A stretch of DNA of 64,000 nucleotides from NCBI GenBank assembly GCA_041521345.1, contig JBGOHB010000002.1. One strand, written 5' to 3'. Source of the DNA: Virgibacillus_N oceani_A (lineage in GTDB: Bacteria; Bacillota; Bacilli; Bacillales; Amphibacillaceae). A model generated the notes under the pieces. That model searched no databases. It saw only the letters and a list, made by a program, of their open reading frames with translations, and had not been told where the DNA came from. A program made the translations under genes and the position numbers. Positions 40,047-49,574 of the stretch are shown here, in pieces (position 1 is the first letter of the stretch; every line of letters begins with the position of its first letter).

Positions 40047-43007
40047 TTAGGAAAACACTTCCTTTACATTACTTTTTTCCAATTGGATAACTAGAGAATC
40101 AGGTGCTTGGTTGATAATTTCTTTCTTACAAGAAAAAACAATTATCTGCTGTGTTCCGGAAATGGCATAGAGCACTTCCATCACACGCTGGGTACGGATG
40201 CTGTCAAAATGAATAAAGGCATCATCCAGGATAAATGGAATTTTGTATTCCTTACTCATAATATCGCTGATGGCCAACCTTAATGAAATATACAGCTGGT
40301 CAATGGTTCCTCTGGATAATTCATTTACATGATATCTAGCATGATCACTTGCCACTGCGTAAAAAGAATTGTCTTTTCCCGGCGCAAAAACTTTAACGTA
40401 TCTGCCCTCTGTCAGCCTTGTAAAATAATCTGTCGTTTTTTCCATTACTTTATGCAAATACTTGTCTTTGTAATTTCGCTTCGTTTCCAAAAGCATCTCT
40501 TTCGCCGTTTTTAATATAGCCCATTTTTTCGCCAGATGATTCAGTTCTTCCTTATCCATTTCCATTTGATGCATAAGTGATGAATAGTTTTCCGAGGCTT
40601 CCAGATTCTCCAGGTTGGCATTGACTTTGGCCAGTTCATCACGTTTCTTATCTAATGACGCTTCCAGGTTCTCAACGGTTGTTTTGGTTTGTTGCTGACT
40701 ATCGGATAAACTGCTTTCATACGGGATTTCCTGCAGGTCTGTTTCAGGCAAAATACGGAATATCTGCTTTTTCGCCTTCAATCTATCTTTTTTATATTTC
40801 GTTTGATCCTCAATTTGACGTGCTTTTTCATAGAATTCATCCTCTGCTGAAACACTGGCACTAGCTAATAAAGCAGCCATTTCATTTTCATAAATTTGCA
40901 GTTTCTGTTTCAACGAATCCTGTGCGTGATAGTTTTCATCAAGTAGTTCCTTGTAGTTTAAAATCTGCTTTTCCAGGTTATTTGTATTTTCCACGTATTC
41001 TTCCAGCATCTCCATGCCGGCTTGCAGAGGCAATTTTTGTTCTTGCTGAAAATACTGATCTACTTCTTCCTGAAAAGTTGTATTTTTCGCTTTCAATATT
41101 TCCATTTTCCGCTCGATATCGATTTTACCCCGGATGAGTTGTATTATATGCTTCAGGCGGTGATACATTTCCGGCCAATAGCGGATTTCTATAAGCTCAA
41201 GAAATGGGTATTCGGCAACTTGTGCCGCTGTTCTTTTTTGCAGCCACTTATTTTTCCTATCAATGAAATTTCTTTTCTCTTCCCATTTGAGCCGCTGGAG
41301 ATTCAGGTTTTTCCATTGACCTTCCAAAGCTCTCCATTTAAGCAGCCGGTTCTCGTTTTGGGATAATAGCTCTTCAGCTTCATCTTTGAACTCCTTTGTA
41401 ATTTCCTGTGACTGCAGTTCACGTCCATCCTGCTGCAGCAATTCTTCCATTTCCGACAAAGATTTTCTTTCGGTGTACCACAGGATTGGGCCGAATAAAA
41501 GCACAGCTATCATTAAAAAATATAATATGGATGATTCGAGAAAAAAACCTGCTCCACCCATAACAACACCTACAAACAAGCTGCCTGCCAGTAATAATTT
41601 TGCTTTTTGTTGCTTTTTCTCTTTATTTTTCTCCAAAAGCATTTTTTGATTTGCAGCGCTTTCCTGTATATTGATTGTCCACGCCTGCTCTTGAAACTTC
41701 CTTGTTTTCTCCTCCAGTTCTTTTTTTTGCTTTTCCGGTAAAATTGCAGTTTCCAATACAGCTTTTTCTTTCTGTACATATCGTTCTTGTTTGATTAATT
41801 CCTCTTGTTCCTGCTCCACTTTTTCTTTTTCAAGCTGAAATTTCTCTTTGCTTTCTTTTATATCAAGCCATTCCCTTTCGATATGAAAAGGCAGATGCAT
41901 TTCAGCTAAAACTTCTTGCTTAATAACGGCATCCATCTGGTTTAGTTCATTTTCAATCTGTGCACTTGTCTTGCTAAGATTTTGCTCAAGACGAGCGAGT
42001 TCTTTGTTTCGATTTTGCCAGGCTTCTTTCTTTTCAAGCAGTCCGGTGACTTGATCCCTCGGGAAGTCATCTACTTCCTGCTGTAAAGTCTTTATTTTTT
42101 GTTCATATTTTTGCTGATTGTCCCGTAAAATGTTCAGCTCACTTTTAAGCGGAAGCAGCTTGTCCTTGACTTTCTCCAGTCTGGCAATTCCTTGCTCCGG
42201 GAAATGCAGCACTTCAGGAAATTGTTTCAACTGTTTTGCCGCTTCCATATATTCCTGTATATAAGGCAGTGCCTGCTGCTGTTTTTCTATCGTTTTTAAT
42301 TCTTTTTTTTCTTCGATGATCCTTTGCTGATATTCCAAAATATCATTGTTTAATGTATTTTGATTTCCCTTCAATTCACGGTATGTTTCCTCGTTGTTTT
42401 TTGCCTGCTGAAGCTGTGTATATAAGTGATCTAGTGAGGTTAATTGCTGATTGATTAGCGGCTTGGCACCCCTTGGTTTGAATAATTCTCCCATTTGCTG
42501 ATCCAGTCTCTTTTCCACGGAATAGATGGCTGCAGATCCTGTCATGCCGATACCGAGAAGCACTTCAGCGAGATCATCTTCTTTCATATTATTGATCAGA
42601 TGCAAATCCATAGAGGAAAAAGAAAATATAGATTGGTAGGTTTTCTTCGTCAACCCTTTCAGCTGTTCATTCAGCCAAACTTCATCAAATTCTTTCCCAT
42701 CCTCTGTATAACAGATGGCAGCTCCATTATTCACTTCATCCAGTCTTTCTATCGTGAAAACACCAACTTCAGCATCCTCAACAGTCAATCTGCCGCCCAT
42801 TTTCCCACTTGTTTTCGGACGGTAAAAATTACGCTGTTTCGGTGGCAGCCCAAATAACATGAAAAGCACAAACTGATGCAGTGTGGATTTGCCGGATTCA
42901 TTTTTTCCGTATATTGCAGTAAAGCTATCGGGATCAAAGTCAACTGAATAATCAACCCATTTGCCAAATCCATAGATAGTGGCATTCAAGATTTTCACCT
43001 TTATCAC
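40047..43007 (-). CDS. yhaN: SbcC-like AAA ATPase YhaN
   Basis: A 986-residue SMC/Rad50-like ATPase. Walker A GKNESGKST near residue 35, long coiled coils between about 170 and 850, signature-like ELSRGTIDQLYISLRLAI and Walker B IPFILDDAFIHFD near the C-terminus. Unusually for this class it has two adjacent hydrophobic segments in the centre (about 470-515, LLLAGSLFVGVVMGGAGFFL and ILYFLMIAVLLFGPI), suggesting membrane attachment of the coiled-coil tip. It is co-transcribed with the nuclease yhaO, 1 base apart, forming a Mre11/Rad50-type complex in DNA processing. Confidence 0.9.
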   Translation of the reverse strand: MIKVKILNATIYGFGKWVDYSVDFDPDSFTAIYGKNESGKSTLHQFVLFMLFGLPPKQRNFYRPKTSGKMGGRLTVEDAEVGVFTIERLDEVNNGAAICYTEDGKEFDEVWLNEQLKGLTKKTYQSIFSFSSMDLHLINNMKEDDLAEVLLGIGMTGSAAIYSVEKRLDQQMGELFKPRGAKPLINQQLTSLDHLYTQLQQAKNNEETYRELKGNQNTLNNDILEYQQRIIEEKKELKTIEKQQQALPYIQEYMEAAKQLKQFPEVLHFPEQGIARLEKVKDKLLPLKSELNILRDNQQKYEQKIKTLQQEVDDFPRDQVTGLLEKKEAWQNRNKELARLEQNLSKTSAQIENELNQMDAVIKQEVLAEMHLPFHIEREWLDIKESKEKFQLEKEKVEQEQEELIKQERYVQKEKAVLETAILPEKQKKELEEKTRKFQEQAWTINIQESAANQKMLLEKNKEKKQQKAKLLLAGSLFVGVVMGGAGFFLESSILYFLMIAVLLFGPILWYTERKSLSEMEELLQQDGRELQSQEITKEFKDEAEELLSQNENRLLKWRALEGQWKNLNLQRLKWEEKRNFIDRKNKWLQKRTAAQVAEYPFLELIEIRYWPEMYHRLKHIIQLIRGKIDIERKMEILKAKNTTFQEEVDQYFQQEQKLPLQAGMEMLEEYVENTNNLEKQILNYKELLDENYHAQDSLKQKLQIYENEMAALLASASVSAEDEFYEKARQIEDQTKYKKDRLKAKKQIFRILPETDLQEIPYESSLSDSQQQTKTTVENLEASLDKKRDELAKVNANLENLEASENYSSLMHQMEMDKEELNHLAKKWAILKTAKEMLLETKRNYKDKYLHKVMEKTTDYFTRLTEGRYVKVFAPGKDNSFYAVASDHARYHVNELSRGTIDQLYISLRLAISDIMSKEYKIPFILDDAFIHFDSIRTQRVMEVLYAISGTQQIIVFSCKKEIINQAPDSLVIQLEKSNVKEVFS

Positions 43008-43008
43008 C

Positions 43009-44229
43009 TCATCCCTTCAGCAGTTCATGCATGAGTAACTGCTCTGCTTTATTTTTAATTTCCTGTTCTTTTTCCGCTGACAGCTGATCTATATATTTCC
43101 GTGCCTGCCGTTGCTGGTACAACTCTTTCATAAAGGGGTCAATAGCACGCTCTGAAAACTGACGCTGCAGCTCCCCAAAAAAGTGATCTTCTTTCCACTT
43201 ACTGCTGGAAAAGTCATGTACCTGGCTTCGCCAACGAAAGATGTAAAGCCAATTCTTTTCACCGGTTGTTATGTCATTTACCAATTCTATGATTTCATTA
43301 ATTAATCCGCCATTTTCCCATTCGCCGAGTAATGAATTATTACTGATTAAACTTAGATCAAGGAGGGCCGGCTCTGTCAAGGATAGTTTGTTCAGTTCTT
43401 CAAAAATCAATCTTTCCAGCTGGTGAATTTCTTTTATGCTGCTCACATCTATTCCAATAGGAAGAAATTGAATTGCCTGCAAAGGGATAAAATCCATAGA
43501 CACATCATTTTCCGCCATAACAACATAATAACAGCCCTTCTCCTCTGTCTCTTTCCGATTTCTTCCCTGTAAATTCCCGGGGTAGACAACCGGTGGGTCA
43601 GTAGCTAGTAACTGTCTCTGATGAATGTGGCCAAGCGCCCAATAGTGGAAGCCTTTCTCTGTTAACTCTCGTGTTTGAAAAGGGGCGTATGTATCATGCT
43701 CCGTATTACTCTCCACACTTCCGTGCAACATGGCAATATGGAAAGGAATTTCGTTATTATGTATGTAAAACTCATTTGCTTTGTTGCTTGTAACTGCACG
43801 ATTTTCATAGCTGAACCCGTATATCGAAGCAAGTGGATTTCCATTTTTCTCATAGGTGAAATGGCTAACCTCTTCTCCCGGAAAAATAAAAACATTTTCC
43901 GGATATGTAACAGGATGAACATTTCCTTTTATATAGTCATGGTTACCGTAAGACAGATAAACTTGAATATGATGATGCTTCATTTTTTCGAACCCTCTTC
44001 TTAACCGGATCTGTGCTTTTAGGCTTTGCCTTTCATTATCGAATAAATCTCCAGCAAGCAGCACAAAATCCACTTGTTTATCAATCGCTGTATTTACCAG
44101 ATTTTCGAAAGCCTTAAACGTACTTTCCCGAATATATTCAAATATAGAATCCGGGGTATGCGCCAGCCCTTTAAACGGACTGTCCAAATGTAAATCAGCT
44201 GCGTGGATAAAAGAAACCTGTTTTGCCAT
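43009..44229 (-). CDS. yhaO: SbcD-like metallophosphoesterase YhaO
   Basis: A 406-residue calcineurin-type nuclease. The metal motifs are visible in order: FIHAADLHLDSP, LLAGDLFDNE, SYGNHDYIKGN, MLHGSVESN and ALGHIHQRQ. Partner of YhaN. I place the start at ATG 44229, where TGGAGGTG lies 7 bases upstream, 11 codons inside the longest frame. The order yhaM ... yhaN-yhaO matches B. subtilis, apart from the inserted regulator. Confidence 0.92.
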   Translation of the reverse strand: MAKQVSFIHAADLHLDSPFKGLAHTPDSIFEYIRESTFKAFENLVNTAIDKQVDFVLLAGDLFDNERQSLKAQIRLRRGFEKMKHHHIQVYLSYGNHDYIKGNVHPVTYPENVFIFPGEEVSHFTYEKNGNPLASIYGFSYENRAVTSNKANEFYIHNNEIPFHIAMLHGSVESNTEHDTYAPFQTRELTEKGFHYWALGHIHQRQLLATDPPVVYPGNLQGRNRKETEEKGCYYVVMAENDVSMDFIPLQAIQFLPIGIDVSSIKEIHQLERLIFEELNKLSLTEPALLDLSLISNNSLLGEWENGGLINEIIELVNDITTGEKNWLYIFRWRSQVHDFSSSKWKEDHFFGELQRQFSERAIDPFMKELYQQRQARKYIDQLSAEKEQEIKNKAEQLLMHELLKG

Positions 44230-44414
44230 GTCTGCACCTCCAGTAACATCAATTTCTAACATCTATTTTAGCAAAACTCCTAACAGAATGCACGTTCTGT
44301 TACTTGGGTGGATTTAATACTGCATAAACCTATGCGGGTGATGCTTAAACCTGAAGTTAAATATCAAAAAAGGTAGATCGATCTGATACTTCTATGAGTG
44401 GAAAGGCATAATGA

Positions 44415-44550
44415 ATACTTCGAGAAGTTGTCTCGGATACCTCTTGGAACGGAAAATGATTAATGAATGCCTTGAGGACACTTCTCGAGTACCTCTTGGA
44501 ACGAAAAACGATTAATGATTACCTTGAGAAGGCAACTCTAGGTACCTGGA
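44415..44550. repeat. Degenerate tandem repeat, 52-bp period
   Basis: CCTCTTGGAACG recurs at 44440 and 44492 (step 52), followed each time by AAAATGATTAATGA or AAAACGATTAATGA and a CTTGAG segment; a third, decayed unit continues at about 44540. It lies upstream of yhaO, in the gap to the next gene. No gene is apparent in the rest of 44230-44694. Confidence 0.65.
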
Positions 44551-44648
44551 TAAACAAAATTGCAACAATCTTTATTTTAAAGAATCGTCACCTTTATAAA
44601 ATAGAAAATCTGATAAAACTCTTATTCTTTCGTACCTGTAACCTGCAA

Positions 44649-44686
44649 AAATAACGACCCGGTTTCATCATAAACCGAGCCATTAT
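44649..44686 (-). terminator. Terminator of the DUF1801 gene
   Basis: On the minus strand GGCTCGGTTT / AAACCGGGTC with a 6-base loop, followed by TTATTTTTG. Confidence 0.7.
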
Positions 44687-44694
44687 TTCTTGCA

Positions 44695-45051
44695 TCAAGC
44701 TTCATATTCAATTGCTTCTTCAATCAAAGCCTTCATTTTTTCCTGCTGGACATCTTCCATCTTTTTAATCCGGATATGCCGCATTTTCTTACCTTCCCCT
44801 TCAAGTATATTATCTTTATCCTGAAGCATGGCCCCGGAATAGAAACCGAGATTTACATGTTTTTTTGCCGGCTGCAGATAACAAATATTGGTGTTGCCTG
44901 TACTAAAGCAAGGCATATTCCATTTTATTTCCTCATTCATATTTTCATTTGCTTCATGAATGACCCCGCGAAGACTTTCCGTCATTTCTTTTATATCCTC
45001 AGGCAATGCTTGGATAAATTCATCCACTTTCTCATTTCTCTTAGACGCCAT
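44695..45051 (-). CDS. DUF1801 family protein (YdhG-like)
   Basis: A 118-residue protein with the DUF1801 pattern EEIKWNMPCFSTGNTNICYL ... KHVNLGFYSGAML. These small cytoplasmic proteins resemble phage-related iron-chaperone-like YdhG; the biochemical role is unknown. It follows yhaP on the same strand by 18 bases, so it may be co-transcribed with the YhaQP exporter. Confidence 0.8.
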   Translation of the reverse strand: MASKRNEKVDEFIQALPEDIKEMTESLRGVIHEANENMNEEIKWNMPCFSTGNTNICYLQPAKKHVNLGFYSGAMLQDKDNILEGEGKKMRHIRIKKMEDVQQEKMKALIEEAIEYEA

Positions 45052-45069
45052 CTCTTGACCTCCAAAAAG

Positions 45070-46323
45070 TTATTTATCCTTCTTTGATAAAGCCATTGCT
45101 TTTTTAAAGTCTTTCAGTGAAGAGGATTTTCCATACATCAGGACCCCACCTTTATAAACGCGCGCCCCGATAAGTCCTAGCACAACAATCGTTCCTATTA
45201 ATATACCGATCGACAGTGCTACTTCCCAGGCCGGTATATCCAGCATGCCAACTCGTAAAAACATTACCATTGGTGTAAAAAATGGAATGTAGGAACTGAT
45301 CGTAACAAAAGTTGAATCCGGTATGCTAATGCCAAACATCGCTATGAAAAAGGCGATCAGAATCAGGAAAATCATTGGCATGAGCAGCTGCTGTACATCC
45401 TCCACCCTGCTGACCAATGACCCGAGCATCGCTGCCATGGTGGCATACAGGAAATAACCTAGGATGAAAAATACAATGGCGTAGATATAAATGGATATGG
45501 ATGTGTCCTGGATACCAAACACTTCAAAAAATCCGCCCGTCAGTTCATCCTGTTTAGATGAAATTAACGCATAACCGACACCAACAAAGAGCACGACCTG
45601 TGTTAACCCCAGCAGAGCGACCCCCAATATTTTGGCAAACATGTGGGTAACCGGTGGTGCACTTGACACCAGAATCTCCATCACTCTAGACGACTTTTCC
45701 GTGGCCACATCCGTTGCTATCATTTGCCCGTATACAATCACAGCCATATATAACAGAAATAGCATAATGTAGACTATTCCTCTTGCCTGGCTCAGTTCTT
45801 CCTCTGTCCTGGAGCTTTCGTCCAGTGCAACTGTCTGAAAGGAAGCCGGAGCTTGGATTTCAGCTAACGTCTGTTCATCAACCCCGGATCGCTGGGTCGC
45901 AATCGCTACTTTTAATTGCTGTAATTGCTGCTCCAGCATCATTTGATTGCCATTGCCTGAAATGCTGTTTGCATAATAGGTTGCTTCCGGTAACTCGGCA
46001 TCATCCAATGCTAATGTAATAAGTGCATCAAATTCACCGTCCTGCACCATGTCTTGTGCCTCTTCTTCCGCTCCGTCAAATGCGACCATTTCAATAGATT
46101 CACCAGAAGCTTCCACCTGCTGGCTGAATGGCTCCAGCAGTTCATTTGACTCATCAATAACAGCAATTTGGTCATCACTCTCATCTGCAAAAATGTCTAT
46201 GATAGACTGGAAATTTGCCAGTCCGACGATAAATAATAATGTAATAACAGTACTAATGATAAATGATTTAGATTTCACCCGTGACATATATGTATGCGAC
46301 ATGATGATCCAAAACTTATTCAT
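45070..46323 (-). CDS. yhaP: ABC-2 type exporter permease YhaP (NatB-like)
   Basis: A 417-residue permease: an N-terminal helix (about 18-38), a large extracytoplasmic domain (40-175) rich in acidic residues, and five to six C-terminal helices with GIVYIMLFLLYMAVIVYGQM, EKSSRVMEILVSSAPP, and AMFGISIPDSTF. The block EKSSRxxEIL is diagnostic of NatB/YhaP. With YhaQ it forms an exporter, possibly for sodium or small molecules as in NatAB. ATG 46323 is likelier than the ATG three codons earlier; both overlap the yhaQ end. Confidence 0.9.
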   Translation of the reverse strand: MNKFWIIMSHTYMSRVKSKSFIISTVITLLFIVGLANFQSIIDIFADESDDQIAVIDESNELLEPFSQQVEASGESIEMVAFDGAEEEAQDMVQDGEFDALITLALDDAELPEATYYANSISGNGNQMMLEQQLQQLKVAIATQRSGVDEQTLAEIQAPASFQTVALDESSRTEEELSQARGIVYIMLFLLYMAVIVYGQMIATDVATEKSSRVMEILVSSAPPVTHMFAKILGVALLGLTQVVLFVGVGYALISSKQDELTGGFFEVFGIQDTSISIYIYAIVFFILGYFLYATMAAMLGSLVSRVEDVQQLLMPMIFLILIAFFIAMFGISIPDSTFVTISSYIPFFTPMVMFLRVGMLDIPAWEVALSIGILIGTIVVLGLIGARVYKGGVLMYGKSSSLKDFKKAMALSKKDK

Positions 46324-47215
46324 AGGAAGCACCTACTTTCTCAATGAAAATATCATTTAACGATGGTTCTTCCAAATCAAACTTACGGATGAACCCTTTA
46401 CGATGCAACGCAGTAAATATTTCCTGGGAAACTTCTTCATTTTCAATTTGCAGCTCACATCCTCGCGTTGTTTTTTTGTAACTAACAACACCACGAAAAT
46501 CACGAAGAAATTCCAATGGAAAATCTGCATGAACGACCAAATTTTTCTTCCCAAAAGCATCTTTAACATCCCGTAACGATCCCTGAACCACCGGACTGCC
46601 CTTATGTAAAATGCATAAATGCTTACACATCTCTTCTACATGATCCATTTGATGGGAGGAAAATACAATCGAAGTACCTTGCTCTTTTAAATCAACTACT
46701 GCTTCTTTGAGCATTTCCACATTGATGGGGTCAAGCCCGGAAAACGGCTCATCCAATATGAGCAATTCCGGCTTATGAATTACCGCAGAAATAAACTGTA
46801 TTTTTTGCTGATTCCCTTTGGATAATTCTTCCACCTTTTGATTCAAATACTCAGGTACTTTAAATCTTTCGAGCCAGTTCTCCAGTTCTGTCAGTACATC
46901 ATTTTTTCTCATGCCTCTTAATTTACCGAGATAAACCAGCTGATCCTTTACGGTTAATTTTGGATATAGTCCTCTCTCTTCCGGCAAGTAACCAATGATG
47001 TGACTTTTATCATAATTGATCGATTCCCCGTTCCAGGTTATATTGCCTTCTGTCTCATCCAATAACCCTAGGATCATGCGGAAGGTTGTTGTCTTCCCTG
47101 CCCCGTTTCCACCTAAAAATCCGAACATTTCCTTTTCCGGGATTTTAAGTGAAAGCTGATCCACTGCAGTGTGTTTCCCAAATTGTTTTGTTACATTATC
47201 CAATAATAATGTCAT
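46316..47215 (-). CDS. yhaQ: ABC exporter ATPase YhaQ (NatA-like)
   Basis: A 299-residue ATPase. Walker A GGNGAGKTT, signature LSKGNQQKIQFI (NatA-type), Walker B LLILDEPFSGLDP and switch His in FSSHQMDHVEE are present, with a C-terminal DUF4162-like tail. Start ATG 47215 with AAAGGAGTTTG upstream, 18 codons inside the longest frame. Operon with yhaP, overlapping by 8 bases. Confidence 0.92.
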   Translation of the reverse strand: MTLLLDNVTKQFGKHTAVDQLSLKIPEKEMFGFLGGNGAGKTTTFRMILGLLDETEGNITWNGESINYDKSHIIGYLPEERGLYPKLTVKDQLVYLGKLRGMRKNDVLTELENWLERFKVPEYLNQKVEELSKGNQQKIQFISAVIHKPELLILDEPFSGLDPINVEMLKEAVVDLKEQGTSIVFSSHQMDHVEEMCKHLCILHKGSPVVQGSLRDVKDAFGKKNLVVHADFPLEFLRDFRGVVSYKKTTRGCELQIENEEVSQEIFTALHRKGFIRKFDLEEPSLNDIFIEKVGASYE

Positions 47216-47285
47216 ATTCAAACTCCTTTCCCTTTTATTGTTTACGTAAGTGCAAAAAATAAGTTTCATTTTTTATTTCATGAGC

Positions 47286-47450
47286 TTATTCTTTAAAAAC
47301 ATTATCAACTGTTGTACCAAAAACAGCTGTGGGATCGTACCGATTGTTTTCGATAGCGTTAATTGTTTGTCGGGATACTTTACATTTTTTTGCTAATGCA
47401 TCTTGTGTGAAACCTTTGGCTTTTCGAAGTTCTTGAATTTTATTTTTCAT
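47286..47450 (-). CDS. Shortened YozG-like HTH regulator, likely defective
   Basis: A 54-residue HTH protein, MKNKIQELRKAKGFTQDALA, then KKCKVSRQTINAIENNRYDP and TAVFGTTVDNVFKE. Family members have about 65 residues; the segment SLELAFKIA that normally follows DP is missing, so helices 4-5 are broken by an in-frame deletion of about nine codons. The recognition helix is intact. Its ATG overlaps the end of the decayed membrane-protein gene upstream, the usual order for this regulator/membrane pair. An intact pair of the same type is at 49261-49802. Confidence 0.6.
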   Translation of the reverse strand: MKNKIQELRKAKGFTQDALAKKCKVSRQTINAIENNRYDPTAVFGTTVDNVFKE

Positions 47451-47761
47451 TGCCACTCAACCGTCTGCTGTAAATCCAATAGTAAACAAAATAGCTACCA
47501 ACTAAAAAGATTAAATAAAACAATGATGGATGTTTAACTTTTAGTGGCCCCGAACCGACGAATCAAATACAACGTTACTTAAGTAACTATAAATAGTAAT
47601 ACGATCCAACTACTCACGATGTCTTTCTGTTTGATTAATTGAGAGCCTTCATCATCGTTTGTTTCTTAACCGCCGTACTCCTTATTTCCAGTAAACCAGC
47701 CAACAATCAAGAATATAAACAAACCACCCGACATCGCAACAACCCAACTGACTAGATCCAA
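47440..47761 (-). pseudogene. Decayed small membrane protein paired with the HTH
   Basis: TTG 47761, with AGAGGTGAT upstream, opens MDLVSWVVAMSGGLFIFLIV then GWFTGNKEYGG and an in-frame TAA at 47666. The same frame continues DDEGSQLIKQKDIVSSWIVL to another TAA. A frameshift later, VKHPSLFYLIFLVGSYFVYY through RRLSGNEK ends at 47440. The pieces add up to a DUF2178-like membrane protein of about 105 residues with three to four helices. It is disrupted by two stops and a frameshift, so only the first 31 residues could be made. Confidence 0.6.
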
Positions 47762-47934
47762 TGCTATCACCTCTTAAATATAAAAAGTTCTTTCCATTTC
47801 ATCTAAACGCATTAGATTGGTTATGTCAAAACCTTTTACATTAAATGCGTAGTATTATTTTGTTAAATGGCTTAATTACCGATGCTGAGTTAAAAGAATC
47901 CAGCATATCATCATAATTTCAAAGCTACACAATT

Positions 47935-49245
47935 TCACCCATCAAGTTCTGCCCGTACCTTCTCCCTAAACTCTCCATTATTGACCATCTCAGTTATAAA
48001 GCTATTCGTATGGTTTTGTAACATAAGGCTCTCCCATATGGATAAATCATCCATTAGAATCACAAGCTCAACTTTGTTCCCATCTAAATCTTCCACATAC
48101 ATAGCCTGATTAAAGACAAAGGCAGTTGACCCGCCTTTTGCGCCAAGATAATGATAGTGCTCTTTATTTCCTTCCACCATTTCCATCGGCCACTCCATTA
48201 AGTCCCGCATAATCATGGAAACCTCTGTTGGGAATGATTCATTTGCAATCATTTGCAACAATTTCCCATAGGATTCCGCAGGTGCATTTGGCAGGCGATC
48301 CGACCAGATCCGTTGTTCGTTTAACGAAAGATCTTGTGCTCCTTCTAATGATATACTGTTATTTTTCATCTTTTCGCTATTCTGAAGTGCCAACGCTTCA
48401 TACGCCTCATTTGGCATATTTTGCAATTCCGTCTGCGGATCGTTCTCGTTGTGTTGTTTAACTTCATCTATTGCTAAAAGTGAACCTGCGATCGGGAGGA
48501 CATCATCATGATCTTGCAGCTCCAATTGTGCAATACGATCATTTATATTACCCGCACCAAGCAAGTCAATCAGATAATCCGTATTTGCATTGGAGCTAAA
48601 CGTAATCATTCCTTTGGCAACATCATGCAGAGGGACAGTGTTATTTTCAATTTCCCCTTCTTCCTCCAATAGCTCCAGCCATGTTTCATGGGCGCCGCCG
48701 TCGGTATTTTCAATATAGTAGTTATCCAAATGGTCGAGTGAAATCATATCATCCTTTTGAATATCTCCATGATCAATTTGATAAGCGTATTCGACGGCAA
48801 TCACAATTTTCACTACACTCGCCAGCGGACGGACAACATTGGATTGATATGCGATCATTTCCTTATCATTCACGGAAACATATAAAGAAGTGTTTTCCGG
48901 ATTTTTCTTTATATGTTCTAAGGTGTACTCAGGGTTTTCTTTAAAAAACACGTATGAAGCGATAAGAGCAATGGCAATGACTGCAAATATTGATGAACCA
49001 TAAATAATCATGCGCTTTTTTGTATATGTTTTTTTATCAAACAGAATAAAAAGAATAAAGCCCGCAATAAATGCCAATATATAAGAGATGTTCATTATCT
49101 CGGTAAAAAACATAATACCAAATACAATGATAACAGCTATTATAAATTGGTTTATGTTGTACTTCGTTCGTTGTGATCTAATTAACAAAGGCAGGCCAGT
49201 AAATATGATAATTCCTGCCAATCCTATCCATGCGTACATATTCAT
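47935..49245 (-). CDS. Membrane-anchored class A beta-lactamase-like serine hydrolase
   Basis: A 436-residue protein with about four N-terminal membrane helices (residues 1-105), then an extracytoplasmic serine hydrolase domain. Catalytic motifs: SVVKIVIA (SxxK, near residue 141), SSNANTDYL (SxN) and GAKGGSTAF (KGG replacing KTG). The multi-helix anchor is unusual for the family. It may be a penicillin-interactive or peptidase-like enzyme rather than a resistance enzyme. Start ATG 49245 preferred over TTG two codons earlier because GGGGG is 6 bases before it. Follows the regulator/membrane pair on the same strand. Confidence 0.78.
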   Translation of the reverse strand: MNMYAWIGLAGIIIFTGLPLLIRSQRTKYNINQFIIAVIIVFGIMFFTEIMNISYILAFIAGFILFILFDKKTYTKKRMIIYGSSIFAVIAIALIASYVFFKENPEYTLEHIKKNPENTSLYVSVNDKEMIAYQSNVVRPLASVVKIVIAVEYAYQIDHGDIQKDDMISLDHLDNYYIENTDGGAHETWLELLEEEGEIENNTVPLHDVAKGMITFSSNANTDYLIDLLGAGNINDRIAQLELQDHDDVLPIAGSLLAIDEVKQHNENDPQTELQNMPNEAYEALALQNSEKMKNNSISLEGAQDLSLNEQRIWSDRLPNAPAESYGKLLQMIANESFPTEVSMIMRDLMEWPMEMVEGNKEHYHYLGAKGGSTAFVFNQAMYVEDLDGNKVELVILMDDLSIWESLMLQNHTNSFITEMVNNGEFREKVRAELDG

Positions 49246-49260
49246 GGTCAACCCCCTAAT

Positions 49261-49572
49261 CTAATATTTTCTTTTTAGCACCATAAGGTTAATAGCATGG
49301 ATAATGTAAAGCCCTGTTAACAAAAACCAAATAAGCAGTTTATATGTTTCGTAATCTATCGGCTGAATATAATCGCTTATAAGTTGAATGATCAACCATC
49401 CTAATGGCAACAGTGGAAAAACAATACTGTATGATGTGCCGGCGATGGTTTTACCGCGTTCATCTTTACCCTCCTTTCCCCACTCAAATTTCAGTGAATA
49501 AAATACTGCACCGAAAAAAATAATGACATAAAGTAAACGAAAAAGTTGATAGACCACGTATAAAATGTCCAT
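49261..49572 (-). CDS. Three-span membrane protein paired with HTH regulator
   Basis: A 103-residue protein with three to four hydrophobic helices and a conserved inner loop KFEWGKEGKDERGKTIAGTS. The DERG motif is characteristic of small membrane proteins (DUF2178/DUF3796-like) encoded next to YozG-type regulators. Two bases separate it from the HTH gene. Likely function: anti-regulator or sensor for the neighbouring HTH protein (inference). Confidence 0.72.
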   Translation of the reverse strand: MDILYVVYQLFRLLYVIIFFGAVFYSLKFEWGKEGKDERGKTIAGTSYSIVFPLLPLGWLIIQLISDYIQPIDYETYKLLIWFLLTGLYIIHAINLMVLKRKY

Positions 49573-49574
49573 AG

